A stretch of 64,000 bases of DNA from Gautieria morchelliformis (GCA_015179125.1 WHVA01000485.1:19722-83721); one strand, 5' to 3'. Shown: positions 1 to 12,646, counted from the first letter of the stretch. Numbers and translations: made by a program. Notes: generated by a model from the sequence alone, not told the origin.

Positions 1-59
1 ACTCATATTGCAGGTGCGATTGCCACGATGTCGTCCGAGAAGAGCAGTGTGGATTCTCA

Positions 60-215
60 CTGGGCATCGATACTTATCAGCCCAGGAAGATTTCCTCCTG
101 TTGGAGGGTTGAAAATTTATCGAACTTCCATGTTCTGCGATATTTCCTCGTTCACGAAGCTTGATTGCGCTAGCCATGAGCAAGAGTGTAGTGTGCAGTG
201 GGCATCACACAACTC
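60..215 (-). pseudogene. Copied 5' exon fragment of the protein-kinase gene
   Basis: This stretch closely resembles about 4545-4700, the first exon and start region of the kinase gene at 3270-4665. The shared order includes the start-codon region, the following gcaagagtgtag tract and the coding part around the Trp-Gly-Asp segment. Several substitutions and small indels break the frame here. No other kinase exon is visible beside it, so it is a decayed partial duplicate rather than a gene. The copy continues to the left edge of the window, so a longer copy outside cannot be excluded. Confidence 0.6.
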
Positions 216-1196
216 GGGGAAACCCGATCGATCGATCAATCGATCAATCGATCACTGACGTGTGGCGATTGTCACGAGTCAGTAATATTATGACTCGTAA
301 CACCTTACGGACCCGAATCGTACCAATCGACTGATCACTGATCCCGGGTTGCCAGATAAGCAAACAAAAAATAACCGCGTTGCTTTCCCAGCGGGTTATC
401 CTTTAGAATTATCCCTTGCATGTCACAGCCGAGAGTGAACCAATGAACTGGAGAAAATTTGGTGTCACGCTAAAAGGATAGTACAGTAGCCTCAGTAAAC
501 TCTTCCATGGGGTCTGAGTCCAGCAAAGGAGTTACGTGGCGTCGAAGTAACCGTGCTCATCGTACGAGCTGGAAACCAACCGCAGCCACATCGCCAAATG
601 ATGTCGTTTCAACATTGTAATATAAATTCAAGTCGATTCAATGAGTCATATTTATGCCTTGCCAATGTGAGAGCGGACACCAGCTACCCGCTTTGTGGTA
701 GATACCATACATAGTACTGGTATATACACTATATCATATACCCTGATGATGAAAAATCCAGCTGCTGGGCGTACAATCTATTTCATGCTAGAAGTATCTT
801 TTCGTAACTGTTACATTCTGTACGTCAGTCCCAAAAAAACGTTCAACCCCGTCGCCTCGGGAGCCAGTTGTGTTGCTCTGTCCTCATGCGCTGGAATGGT
901 TGCGCCTGACGTGACCCTCGAGTTCCTCCCTCGTGTTACGGTGATCTCCACAATAATCACAAATATAATCTAAACAATCGTTGTGGATGCTCGAAGATAT
1001 GCATTAGAATAAACACTTACACTTTGAATGCGCCGCTCGCATGTGCGTCTGATGGTCCAAACGTAAGGACAAGCAAGCCTGCAAGTATGAGAACACGTAC
1101 TATGAAATTTTTTACTGTAGGAAATGCCAAAGGGCACAGACTACAAAGTGTGTACACTGGAAGCTGAGTCCCACTTGTCCAGCCGGAGTGGTCACT
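216..1196. other. No gene seen; short GATCAATC repeat at its left end
   Basis: Positions about 224-258 hold several copies of the octamer GATCAATC. The rest is unremarkable, with only short ORFs that have no recognisable protein features. Confidence 0.5.
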
Positions 1197-2045
1197 AGAA
1201 GATGGCCCGGCGGCGGCCTTGGAGCCCGCGACGTGAACCTGAGAAGAGGTAGTCTATGGAAGACAAGTTATAAGCGGGCCGAGGATTCATAAGTACCAAC
1301 TCAGTGACAGTCGACTGATTGGACTCACGCTCTGGCGTGGACCTGGGGGAACTTGGGACGATGTGTCGCGTTGTTTGCCCTTTCCCTTGTCCACTGAAAC
1401 ATGGGTGTTAGCGCGGTCAGGATATTGACTAACATTGACTCCACCAGAGGCCTTAGAGGCCGCGACGTTAACTAGAGGAGAGCTCGTCTATGGAAGACAA
1501 GTTATAAGCGGGCCGAGGGTTCATAAGTACCAACTCAGTGACAGTCGACCGATTGGACTCACTGTGCTCTGGCGTGGACCTGGGGGAACATGGGACGATG
1601 TGTCGCGTTGTTTGCCCTTACCCTTATCCACTGAACCATGGGTGTTACCGCGGTCGGGATATTGATCAAAGTTGGCCTTACCAGCGGCCTTGGAGGCTGC
1701 GACGTTAACTAGAGGAGAGCTCGTCTACGGAAGACAAGTTATAAGCGGGCCGAGGGTTCATAAGTACCAACTCAGTGACAGTCGACCGATTGGACTCACT
1801 GTGCTCTGGCGTGGACCTGGGGGAACATGGGACGATGTGTCGCGTTGTTTGCCCTTCCCCTTATCCACTGAACCATGGGTGTTACCGCGGTCGGGATATT
1901 GATCAAAGTTGGCCTTACCAGCGGCCTTGGAGGCTGCGACGTTAACTAGAGGAGAGCTCGTCTACGGAAGACAAGTTATAAGCGGGCCGAGGGTTCATAA
2001 GTACCAACTCAGTGACAGTCGACAGATTGGACTCACTGTGCTCCG
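1197..2045. repeat. 237-bp tandem satellite, about 3.5 copies
   Basis: The same block recurs with offsets of 234, 237 and 237 bp; for example the gtctaYgg anchor lies at 1252, 1486, 1723 and 1960. The fourth copy diverges after about 2041. Because 237 is divisible by three, two units (1435-1665 and 1672-1902) each show an identical-looking 76-codon ORF. The first unit is the most diverged. No promoter, intron or known domain supports coding, so I call it a satellite. Confidence 0.85.
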
Positions 2046-3269
2046 TTTTGAACCTGATGGAACGTGCGAGGACAGTTGTTGACTACCAGTCGAAGACTGT
2101 CCTAACTCCAGTTCTCTTCCAGTTCTCCTTTCCATTGCCTCCCTCCGTAATATTTCCGACGACGTCTGCAATACAACCATTGTGAACGCTTTCTTTCAAG
2201 CTAGATTTAATTATACCACGCACGAGAAAGGCTTCACTGTAACTTTTTGCCTGTCTCTTAACCTCATAAGAATTTTTAAGCTTTGTCAAACCTGGCGCTG
2301 CGTTCACGACATGTCCTATGTCCCGTTCCAATCTTGAGAACTTTGTTTAAGCCAAATGACCATGATACAGCTTTGCACATGACTTACTCCTTTGTCTTTA
2401 CCCAATGCTCGTGTCTTTCAAGGTCTGTCAGAAATTCCTTGTTTTTGTCATAGGTGGCGTCCGATGTAGCCATATGACCACGTGCTTCCTTTACTTGATG
2501 TTCTGTGGAGAACGTCTTGGACACCATGTCGGCAAGTTGTGGTACGAAGGGTACGTTTATCGGGGGTGGAATCATTTGTAGTGAGTACTTGGACGAACGA
2601 GAGGGTCAAGCTGGAGATGCAAAGCGAACGTACGAGGGTTTTCTACTACTAGTTCCGTATGCCGTAACGCGCGTACCCCTTGAAACAAGGGAATTCGTAT
2701 ACAGCTATCTGGCGCGAGTTGACCCAATCTCTACGCCTCACCGTTTCCTCAAGGCGTCATTGTTCGATTGATGCCCATTGCCAGCGAATGGCTATTCAGG
2801 CATTCAGTAAGTTAACTAATGCTCACGTGTTGTAGTAGAATTCATCCATGTTTGGGTCATTGTACTTAGTCCTGCCTACTGTTCGTCGAAGCTCACCATC
2901 GCATCCCCGGGCCGTGAATCATTTTCCGTCCGTTCTGCCTCGTTTTCTAGCCTTCGCCTCGCCGGGTAATTTGGCTCAACCGCCTGCATCCTGAAACTGC
3001 ACCCGCCAGGGTACCGTTCAACGCTCAAACTCAGCGTGCCATGAAGCTAGGTGCACGTGTTGCGGCAGACTTCATCCTTATCGGCTCAAATAATTAAATG
3101 ATGTCGCAGGTGGTTCATGGTCTATCAATGTGTGAAGTTGATGATATATATATTCGTTTCCAGGGTGTCAAGATTATTTTTCGAGACCTCCTATCCGTGT
3201 CTCCAAGCTCACATAGTTGTAGCATTTCCGGCAGGAGATGATGACAGCGCCTTTAAAACTTGAAAAGCG
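2046..3269. other. Intergenic; no supported gene
   Basis: Only short overlapping ORFs on both strands occur here, none with family signatures. The right end contains the probable 3' untranslated region of the minus-strand kinase gene. Confidence 0.5.
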
Positions 3270-4665
3270 TTAGGTTAGGAGCCTTCCATGAGCTTCTGTG
3301 TGATAACATGCCATACCTGCACGTGGAACAGGAGGAATTCGCATGAAAGCATATCGCATACGTCGGAAGAAATGCAAGAAATCATAAAACGCGGAAGCGC
3401 CCTCATCTTCCTTTCGTCCCACTATACGCGTGCGTAGCAGCTTGAAACTGAGGGAGCGGTAGATGGTCTCGAAACGAGCCACAACCTCATCAATACTTGG
3501 TCGCTTCGATGGCTCTTCTTGTGTCATGTCTGTAATCAAGGGAACCATGAAATCAAATCCAAACCTAACCTAACCGATAATGTTTCCGTAACAAAGGATT
3601 AAGAGCAAAGAGTAGACATACGTACATCCACGAATTGCATCTTGATCATATTACCGAGATAGTAGATATCAGTTGCGAACGGATTGGACAGTTCATTATA
3701 TTTGTCTCCTTGAACCTCGGGTGCAGTTCTATCAATACCACGAACGGGGAGATCCAGTGGTGGGCCATGCTTGGGATCGTAGAATCTGGAGAGACCGAAA
3801 TCGATTAGAAGATATTTTGGTGGACGTTCCGTTCGAGTCCAATGCCTTGCTAAACGATCGCGTTTGTAGTCGAAGTCGATATTAATAGGATGAAATCCAT
3901 TGGGATAAAGTTTTCTGGCGTCCATCATGATATTCCTTCCTGTGCAATCACTTGACATATGTTTTATTACCTGCATAATCTGTATACTGCGGAGAGCCTA
4001 CCGATGAGCGTAATGGTGTTTATGCATAAATTGGATTCCCTGAAAACATGATACCTGTCGATATAGGTCTGCATGAATGATATACAAGCACGCACTTCGA
4101 AGACTTGACGGAAGAATTCGACAGCTTCTCCAAATGTCCAAATTTTTGGTCGATTGAAAGGTCGGAGAATAGGCATGACAAGGAGAACCATTCCTTCATA
4201 CTCTGGAACCTCGAGAACGTCAAGTAACGGCACGCAATGGTTCTTAGGATCTGACGCTAAAGGCTCGCTGGAGAAGAATTTGGCAATTCCCACTTCATCG
4301 GATTCCTTGTACTTGAATATCCGCTTCAGTGTTACTGTCTCACCATCGGACATACGAGTGGCATCCATCACATGCTTATGCCATTGTCATGTCAGGCCCA
4401 ATCCTTGCTGACGAGCAACCAGAGCACGCACTCTAAAGGTCGATGGACGGCTGTCTTCACACTCAAGAATATACTTTTTGGTTCTCTTCCAGGTCGGTAT
4501 CCAGTTGGGATGGTAGCGAGGGCGGAGCAAATATCCCTGAGACTCGAGCCATCGATACTGATCACCCCAGAAGATTTCCAGCGGTGAGAGGGTTGAAAAA
4601 TTATCAAACTCCCATGTTCTGCTATATTCGGCTTCGCGTTCACGAAGTTTGATTGCGCCAGCCAT
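3270..4665 (-). CDS. Agaricomycete protein-kinase-like gene, five exons
   Basis: Exons are 4665-4432, 4374-4096, 4039-4002, 3950-3626 and 3569-3270. They join in frame to 391 residues through four introns of 51-57 bp with GT-AG ends. The protein kinase fold is visible. The ATP-site lysine lies in VTLKR. The catalytic loop HRDCTGRN (residues 183-190) is rebuilt across the 38-nt third exon. DFG is at 234-236, and APE at 260-262 is followed by a platform reading NPFATDIYYLG. The N-terminal 78 residues precede the kinase domain, and no clear glycine-rich loop is seen. This matches a large kinase-like family common in mushroom-forming fungi whose substrates are not known. All core catalytic residues are present, so it may be active. 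A diverged copy of its first exon lies at the left window edge. The exact 3' end is the least certain part. Confidence 0.85.
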
Positions 4666-6269
4666 GGAGCAAGAGTGTAGAGTGTAGAGTGAGTTGGGGA
4701 ATTACATAGGCGCCGTTATTCCGGTTGGGTGACCAATGCCGTTCAAAGGATTTCCTTTTCGAGCCACACGTCAAAATAGCAATTAGCGCCAAGAACCTTC
4801 TGGACTGTCGCAGTCCTTCGACGGCGCAGAGTTGGCTGTCAAACCAAGAACTTATATCAGACAATTAAATGGATAATATGCACACTCGCTGCCACACTAA
4901 TGTAATTAAATCTTGGGGAATCGGGCACAATGGAGGAAGTGAAGCAGAGTCTGACAGACACGCCGGAGAGTCCTGTACGAGTTCGTATTTGGTATCACTC
5001 AAATTTGCCGCGTTCGATGAGCAGACTATTGCAAGCAGCAACGTGTCATCCACGAGGATATTGCAATTACTCCGCAAGATGGGCGAAACCCAACTCCTAT
5101 GCAAAAGCTGTCCGCAGCGCCTGTCCGACGTCCGCATCGATCATCGTACCATGACGAAGGACTTGGACAATTTCACTTCGAACTTAAGGAAATCCTTTGT
5201 GTACCCACTAAATCCTAGACGCCCTAAGTAATTTGCCCACATGTCTCACTCGCAGCCATGCGTCCGTCTATGGGACAGCAAAAATAAAAAATAAAAAATA
5301 AAAATGTCGAGTCATAAATTTTATTGTTGCCGCCGGGCGCACGGGGGCCCGGCGGTCCCCCGAACTGGGTCGGTTCAGGTCCGCACGCTAAAGCCTCGTT
5401 CGTGGATCCAAAATAGTATAGGTACCTCGTGAATTTAATGTAAGAGATAGTGGTCGTCTCGTCCCCGGGCCAAGTATCGCCGCTTGCAGTGCAGTGCTAT
5501 CATGCCAGCCGAGTCATCTGCATTTAATTTTATATATCCCTCGGACGCCTGGGCTATAGCTGTCAAAGTTCCATAGCCGCATGGCTTCAACGCTGAGTCG
5601 TTCTCCATGCAGGTCACTTTTTAGGTCAGTCCAAAAAAACTTCTCAATATTGCCTCACATGCACCGAACGCTGTGAAATGTTTCAATCACACGTCCGAGC
5701 ATTCAATCAAGATTCTTGTCCATCGTGACTCCCGACTTCGTGATCCTTAGTACCACGCCATATTATAACAGCTCTATGGTTTGCTGAAACGAACCGTGCA
5801 ATTGGAGGTAGATGTTTAGTTGGTTGAATGGTGATATCAGTATTAAATAAGGAAGGAAGGTCAGTGCTGTCGAGGCATGGTGTAAAATGATTGTTGAGTC
5901 ACGGATCGATTGGTACGGGATGCCAGGGATCCCCATGAGACCAACAGAAAAAGGATATAACACTGCCTCGAGACATCCATGAAAGGCATGGAGACACGAG
6001 AATTCCGCTTCCGCGTACAAGTTACGCCTCCGGGTCGACGGAGACCGCCTCCTACCATTTCCAGAAAAAGACACGGATAGGGGAATTATGCTTGTGAGCT
6101 TCTTGTCGTTACTAATCCCACTATCCCTCGAATCGCTCGGGAAAGTGTATGTGAACGCAGGCTCACTCTAGGGGCCTGATGTTGATCAAGTGTTACGATG
6201 GAGTGACTCGTTGGATATTCCCCCGTATATTCACATGGTCTGCTGATTATCCAGAGAAGTGAGTGTACT
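4666..6269. other. Intergenic; A-rich run and GC-rich hairpin, no supported gene
   Basis: An AAAAAT-type simple repeat occupies about 5280-5304. It is followed by a GC-rich inverted repeat with 9-nt arms CCGCCGGGC at 5330-5338 and 5347-5355. A 120-codon plus-strand ORF (4869-5231) has no recognisable features and is probably chance. I see nothing else with support. Confidence 0.45.
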
Positions 6270-8038
6270 ACAGATGCAGTGCTTCAGGTTAACCTTACTT
6301 GCGTCAGGGTCCTGCTCGCGTTCATCAGGGATTTGGGACGCTGTCCCTGTCCACGTTGTATGGTATGTAAAGAGGATATATACAGACTTGGCACAGTGAG
6401 GGATCATCGGACGCGAGAGAACTTACGGGCTGATAGCAACGAGCGCCGTTACAATGTGGAAACGGCACGTTGTATTATTTACGAGGATGGGTATGTAGTC
6501 AACAGTGAGGCTGTGGATGCACTTCTCAAGCAATACTCACTCACACCAACAAAGGTTGGGGCTTTTGCACATTATCATAACCCTCAGTTGACGCAGATAT
6601 TCCTATAGAATGCATTCTCGCAGGTCCTCTCTGGGGCTGATTTCAATTTTTTTTCAAATGCTGGCGTGCGATCTCATGCACGAGGTAGAGCTTGGGGTGT
6701 GGAAGGCGCTCTTCACACACCTAGTTCGGATCTTGGACAGTGAGGGCGCAGCACAGGTGCAGGAGCTCAATGAACGGTAGGTTCCCACCTCCCTGCAACT
6801 TAACTTGTTCCTGATATTCGTTGAGGTTCTGTGCAATGCCAACCTTCGGTCAAGCCACCGTGCGCCGCTTTGCGCACAATGTGGCAGACATGAAGAAACT
6901 GGCGGCCTGGGATTTTGAAGACATCTTACAGGCAGGTCATTCACCACAGATGTATCCATACCTCTTAACATTTCTATAGTGTGCTATGCCTGCATTGGAA
7001 GGGCTTCTTCCCGAGCCATGGAACGGCCACGTCCAAAATTTATTACTTATCTTAGCCTGGTGGCATGGCCTTGCAAAACTCCGCATGCACACGGAGGATA
7101 CACTTGACCGACTTGACGCGATAACCGTTCAACTTGGGCAATCCCTCCGCTTCTTTTCAGAAACCGTCTGTCCTCAGTTTGCTACTCGAGAGACCCCGCG
7201 GGAGGCAGCTGCACGTGCTCGTGCGGCCGCCAGGAAAGAGGTGGGGAGCCAGGTGAAGGGTAAACAGGCTGTAGGTACGACCACCTCTTTCCAGTCTACA
7301 CGCTGGCCTCGGACGTTCAACTTGAAGACTTACAAATTACACGCGCTGGGACACTATGTCCGGGACATACGGGAATTCGGCACCACAGACTCGTATTCCA
7401 CGCAAATAGTACGTCAGGCCATGCACAATGCCGGCATCCACACTCACACACAGATATCATATGTAGGGCGAACTGTCTCACCGCAAAGTCAAATCGCGAT
7501 ATCGAAACCGGTCGAGCAAGAAAATGTTCACGCACCAACTGACCAAACTTGACCAACGCGCAGCCCAGATCCGCCGCAGTGCCCAGAAACTGCGAGCACG
7601 GAACATTACGGTTCCTGAACACCAAGTCAGGCTGGAAGGTCGGTCTACTGAACTATCCGAGCCTGTTACACTTGCGCAAGCATACCACATTGCGCAAGAT
7701 CCACGAAACCCCCTTTATCTGGGGGACTGGTTGGCCCAATGTGTTGAGGATCCAGCCACAAATGTGAGATTTCTTGAATACTCCTGTGGGACTTCCATGT
7801 GATGGGGTGCGGTAACCTAGGATTTTATCGTGAGACTGAAAAATCACCTGCTGTCCCGGATCCATGGGCATGGTGGGGCTGGCGAAGAGCAGGAATTCTC
7901 TGAACAGGCGCGTGAAACCCTTTTCTTCCAGCACCATCGCATCTACAAACACGCCTTCCTGCGGGTCAACTTTACCACTTACATGTTGGCAACTAGGGGC
8001 TATGGCAGGGAAGGTTCGGTAGAGTTCTTAGAAAGCTA
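6270..8038 (+). pseudogene. KDZ/Plavaka-like fungal DNA-transposase relic
   Basis: Conceptual splicing gives a protein block typical of the large transposase-like family spread through Agaricomycetes. It contains a CPCPRC zinc-binding-like segment near 6340, DLMHEVELGVWKALF near 6670, a DMKKLAAWDFED segment near 6890, LLPEPWN near 7005, and the TYKLHALGHYV and FGTTDSYSTQ segments near 7330-7410. Introns are inferred near 6555-6608, 6780-6828, 6933-6980, 7410-7464 and 7756-7819. A run of eight T at 6647-6654 puts the two flanking conserved blocks in different frames, so the copy is broken. Both ends are missing: the N-terminal third is absent and the C-terminus stops at 8038 where other repeat DNA begins. 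Assignment to KDZ or Plavaka rests on remembered family motifs; the presence of a transposase-type relic is firmer than the subfamily. Confidence 0.7.
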
Positions 8039-8192
8039 GAATCAAATATACTCTCTCAGTGAATTTATTGTCACTGATGTATTAATACAATACCTAGAAT
8101 CAAATATACTACATGGTTTTCAGTCAACATGCTATGTAAATATGAAGAATACTACTCGCCTCTCTCAGTGAATTTATTGTCACTGAGAGAGG
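8038..8192. repeat. Duplicated hairpin module, MITE-like
   Basis: Two copies of a ctctctcagtga - 8-nt loop - tcactga hairpin occur at 8051-8077 and 8159-8192. The second has perfect 13-nt arms (CCTCTCTCAGTGA and its complement). An agaatcaaatatact motif is also duplicated about 58 bp apart. The module sits exactly at the truncated end of the transposase relic, so it may mark an insertion or excision scar. Confidence 0.55.
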
Positions 8193-8253
8193 AGTGTAAT
8201 CCTGTCTCAGAAGGCATATACTTGCACCCGGCCCTTTAGCGCCCAAGGGCTCG

Positions 8254-8721
8254 TGTAAGGGCAACCCTGGCTAGTCGTGGAGATCACACTACCACACAAC
8301 TGACAAGGGGAAATCCAAAGTATGTATAAATGAACAGAGCATACAAGAGAGGGGGTTCTCACCTGACAAGGGGAAATCCAAAGAGAAAAGTCTAAGGACC
8401 CCCAATGTCAGCGAGCCCGTATTATACTACGCTGCGCAGCCAGGGACAACGCTTGGCACCCGCCATCAACCCTGCATCCCCCTGACCCTTGATCGACCCT
8501 TGATGCCACCTATTATGCGAGTCGCTTGATTTCCGACACTGTTCCGGGGCGGAAGTCGGAAATTGGAGTGGAACTGGCAAGGCGAACGGAACTGGTGGAA
8601 GTTCTCCCAGAAGCGGAATCGTTCCCGAAAGCGGATGCGGAGATGGAATCGGAACCGGAAGCGGAGTCGGAAATGGGTGTGGTGTCGGAACTGGGAATGG
8701 AAAACAGGGTGTCCCCTGACA
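8254..8721 (-). repeat. 3' LTR of element A
   Basis: On the element strand it starts TGTCAGGGG and ends CCTTACA, giving the usual TG...CA ends. Its U3 is built of TTCCG-type short repeats. A seven-G polypurine tract (about 8725-8731 on the plus strand as C) lies just upstream on the element strand. Confidence 0.95.
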
Positions 8722-11700
8722 TCACCCCCCCTCTAGCGTGCTGCGTCCTCGAAGCGCGGGACACAAGGGATTGAAATGCCAGCGAGCGGATTTGGCGAGG
8801 GGCACCTGGATGTGTCCTGTAGAACTCCCGGAGTTTGTCAGGAGCGGAAACATCTTGCTCTGGGACCCACGAATTCTCCTCGTACCCATACCCTTCCCAT
8901 TTCACGAGGAATTGGAGTCGTCCTCGCACAAACCGGCTGTCCAGGATCCGTTCTACCACGTAGTGCTCTTCCCCATCTACAATTTCTGGCGGAGGTGGCG
9001 GATGAGCCTTCCGACGTGGAATTGGGTCCTCAAGCATAGGGAGTAACTTCACCACGTTGAAGACGGGGTGGAGGCGGGACATGGACATCGGAAGTCGGAG
9101 GCGGTATGCATTCCGTCCAACCCTCCGCGTCACTGTGAAGGGCCCAAGGTAGCGGTGGGCAAGCTTCTGCGAAGGGCGTGTGGTGCGGATGTCACTTGCA
9201 TCTAGGTACACCTTGTCTCCAACTTGGTACTCTGGGGCAGGAACCCGGCGTCGGTTGTAGTACCTTGCCATGTCATCCTTGGCCTTCGCAAGGGCCGACT
9301 TGGCTTCCGAAAGGGTGGAGTCCATGCGGTCTCGGAACTCATTGACCGTCTCGAGTCGGGAGTCAGCCTGGCGTGGTTCGAAGCCCATCCGCGGGTGTCG
9401 TCCGGAGTCAAGCATGAAGGGAGTCTGTTGCGTGGCGGAATGGACATGGTTGTTGTATTGGAATTCCGCCAGCGGAAGTAACTCATCCCAGTCATCCTGC
9501 CTCTCATTGACAAAGAGGCGGAGATATTGCTCCAACTCCTGATTGACCCGTTCCGTCTGTCCGTCACCCTGCGGATGGTACGCTGTGGTGGTAGCCAGCT
9601 TTATGCTGAGCAGGCGGTAGAGCTCCCGCGTCAGTTCCGCGACAAACTGCGGACCTCGGTCGGAAACGACTTGCTTCGGGAGCCCATGCAACTTCCAGAC
9701 ATGTGCAAGGAACAGGCGGGCCGCTCCGAGGGCTGTGATCGTCGTGTGCGTTGGAATGAAGTGGGACACCTTGCTCACCGAATCCACGACGTTCATGATC
9801 GCGTCGTAGCCATGAGACTCTGGGAGTTCAACGATGAAGTCGACACTGATGGTGTCCCAGCGGGATTCGGGAATCGGGAGCGGAACAAGTTCTCCGACGG
9901 GCGGACGTCGTTGCGCTTTGGTTCGGAGACAAAGGTCACATGTCTTCACGTACTGTCCGATGTAGCGGGACATCTGAGGCCACCAGTAATTCCGAGCCAC
10001 TAACTCCAGCGTCTTCCACCTGCCAGCATGCCCAGCGACCCGTGTGTCATGGTGCTGGGACACGATGCGACGGCGGAGGTCCGCCCCACCCGGAACATAG
10101 ACCTTGCCTCTGAAGTGGAGCAGTCCATCACGTTCCGACCATTCCGCTGCCCGTACAGACCGTGAGTGCCCCTTCCGGAGTTCCTCCACTGCCTTCACCA
10201 CCGACTCCTCCTTCTCTCCATTCCAGTACTGCCTCCGGATATCCCGGAGCATTTCCGCTTCCGCCCCAACTGCAGTTACTCCTTCTAGGGCACGGATTGC
10301 AAAGAGACTTGGGCGGAGCAGTGTCATATCCGCGTTGTCTCCACTTCCGCTTCCGTGATCCGCGCGGCGGGATAGGGCATCGGGCTTGCCCATGGTGCGG
10401 CCGGGGCGGTGGTGGAGCATGAAGTCAAACCGGGACAGGTGTAGGGACCACCGTGCTTGTCGTCGGTTCAGCTTCTTAGCCATGCGGAAATACTCGAGGT
10501 TCTTGTGGTCTGTCCAGATCTCAAAAGGGCATAGAGCACCCTCGAGGAAGTGTCGCCACTCCTCCAGCGCTTGGATGATTGCCAGCATCTCCTTGTCATG
10601 GATCTCATAGTTCCGCTCGACCGGACTAAGGCTCTTAGAGAAGAAGGCAATCGGATGCCACCCCCCACCATCTTCCGATGACTGCTGTGACAAGACCGCT
10701 CCGGTAGCTGCGTCGGAAGAATCCGCCTCGACTCGATAAGGGCGAGAGTCGTCGGGAAAGATCAGGACCGGGGCGGAAGTGATCAGCTCCTTGAGTTTGT
10801 CAAAGGAAGTCTGTTCCGGCTCTCCCCACCGCCATCCAACCTCCTTCTTGGTGAGGTCGAAGAGGGCACGGGCGTGGCAGGAGAAGTCCTTGATGAACCG
10901 CCGGTAGAAATTGACAAACCCAATGAAGGACTGGACCTCCTTCTTGTTTCGCGGCATGGGCCAATCCGATACACCAGAAACTTTGACTGGGTCCATTTCC
11001 ACCTTTCCTTCCGACACAATCACCCCAAGATACTCTATCCGCGTCCGCTCAAATTCGCACTTTTCCGGCTTGAGACACAGGTTGTACTCCCGGAGCCGTT
11101 CCAGCACTCTCCGCACGACTTCCCGATGTTCGGACATTGTTTTCGTGAAAGTGAGGATGTCATCGAGGTAGACGCAGACAACCCCTTCTGCTATCATGTC
11201 ACGGAAAATGTCATTCATCATCGTCTGGAATGTGGCGGGACTGTTGGTGAGGCCAAAGAACATGACCTGTGGCTCAAAGAGTCCTCGATTGGTGCGGAAT
11301 GCGGCCTTCCACTCGTCTCCCTCCCGGATCCGGACATTGTTGAAGCCCCAGCGGACATCCAGCTTAGTGAAGTACCTCGCCCCGCGGAGTTGTGTGATCA
11401 GTTCGGAAATGAGTGGAATGGGGTACCGGTTCTTGATCGTGATCGCATTCAAGGCCCGGTAGTCCTGCACAAGTCTGAGCGAGCCATCCTTCTTCTTGAT
11501 GAAGAACACCGGAGATGCCATGGGTGACTTGGAGGGGCGGATCCTCCCTGTACGGAGGTTTTCCGCAAGGAACGCATCGAGCTCTACCTGCTCCTTGGGT
11601 GACAGCGGGTAGACCTTGCAGTTGGTGGGCTTTGACCCAGGCTCCAACTCGATGGCGTGGTCCCACAGCTTCCGTGGAGGCAGGGTATCAAACGACTCCT

Positions 11701-12646
11701 TGGAAAAGACGTCCTCGAACTCTCGCAGGTACTCCGGAATTTCCGCCTCTACTCTATCATGCCTCTTGGAGGCTTCAGCAAGGCGTTGCGAAATATTTCC
11801 GGTGGCGCGGATGTGTTCCGCTTCCGGCGGAAGGTTTACGTACAGCAAGCGCTCCCCTTCCGCCAGAATGTCTTCCGGGCCGAGTCGGATGACGTCGGAA
11901 TCGGAATCGGAATCGGAAGTGGGATCCGGTTCAAATTCCGCTTCCGAGTCTTCTTCTGCAAGCAGTGGATGGGGGCCAGAACGACATGTCTGTATGAGCC
12001 GTTCAGTCTTCCGCTGCTCCTGGCGCTCCTTCCGCAGTTCCGACCTGCACATGTGACACTTGGCTGGACATCGACTCATCAGTACCTTCCGAGTCTGCCA
12101 ATTGATCTCCGGGTTGTGCTCCTGAAGCCAGGTAAACCCGAGGATGATGTCCTGCTTCCCCAGGCTGGTGACTGCAAAGGAAGTGCGTTCTGAGTGTCCA
12201 TCGTAGCGGAGAATTGTGTCTACTATCTCCGTGATGGACCCTGCCTCATTGGGGCTTCCATCCACATTGAACACCGGGATTGCACGTTGCAACTTCCGCG
12301 TGGTCAGTCGGTTCCGTTCCACATAGTCCCGGTCCATAAACTGACCAGTGGCCCGCAATCGACAAGGGCGGGTCCGGATTTGACTTCCGCCGTATCTGTC
12401 GTCTGGATCTCCACCTTAATGACTAGTGACTTGGGGCCAGGGGTGGCAGCAACAACATAGCGCTTCGGAAGGCGTCTCTCCCAAGGGCGGATGCGGGATG
12501 GATGGGGTGTCAGATTTGGTTTTTGTGTGACTTTATCCGGTGGGTCTGTACGAAGTGAGGGGAGTGGGGGCTTTTCATTCTCTACTTCAAGACAGGCAAA
12601 CCGGTTATGTACAGGCAGCAGGGGCACACATCTCACCCGCTGCGTG
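8513..12646 (-). pseudogene. Pol of element A: protease, RT, RNase H, integrase, chromodomain
   Basis: The Pol frame has no nearby ATG after gag and would need a frameshift from gag. Order along the protein: aspartic protease with LVDCGATG, reverse transcriptase with YLDD, RNase H, an HHCC zinc finger plus DDE integrase ending in GQTERVNQELEQ, then a chromodomain (YVVERILDSR...EENSW). From 12358 down the frame is open for 1281 codons. One G is missing at the protease active site (about 12345: copy E has GCGGGGCC, here GCGGGCC), separating the protease N-terminus from the rest. The frame runs past the chromodomain into the 3' LTR, adding about 70 Ser-rich residues. Chromodomains in this group are known to guide integration to marked chromatin. 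Confidence 0.9.

Noticed and set aside
1435-1902. Two 76-codon ORFs as small genes
   Set aside because: They are the same satellite unit repeated, with no start context, introns or known domain.
4869-5231. 120-codon plus-strand ORF
   Set aside because: No recognisable protein features and a competing overlapping frame; probably chance.
5365-5385. tRNA B-box-like ggttcaggtcc
   Set aside because: It breaks the invariant A of the B box, and no matching A box or cloverleaf can be drawn upstream.
11657-12193. Long plus-strand ORFs within element A
   Set aside because: Antisense shadows of the conserved Pol frame.
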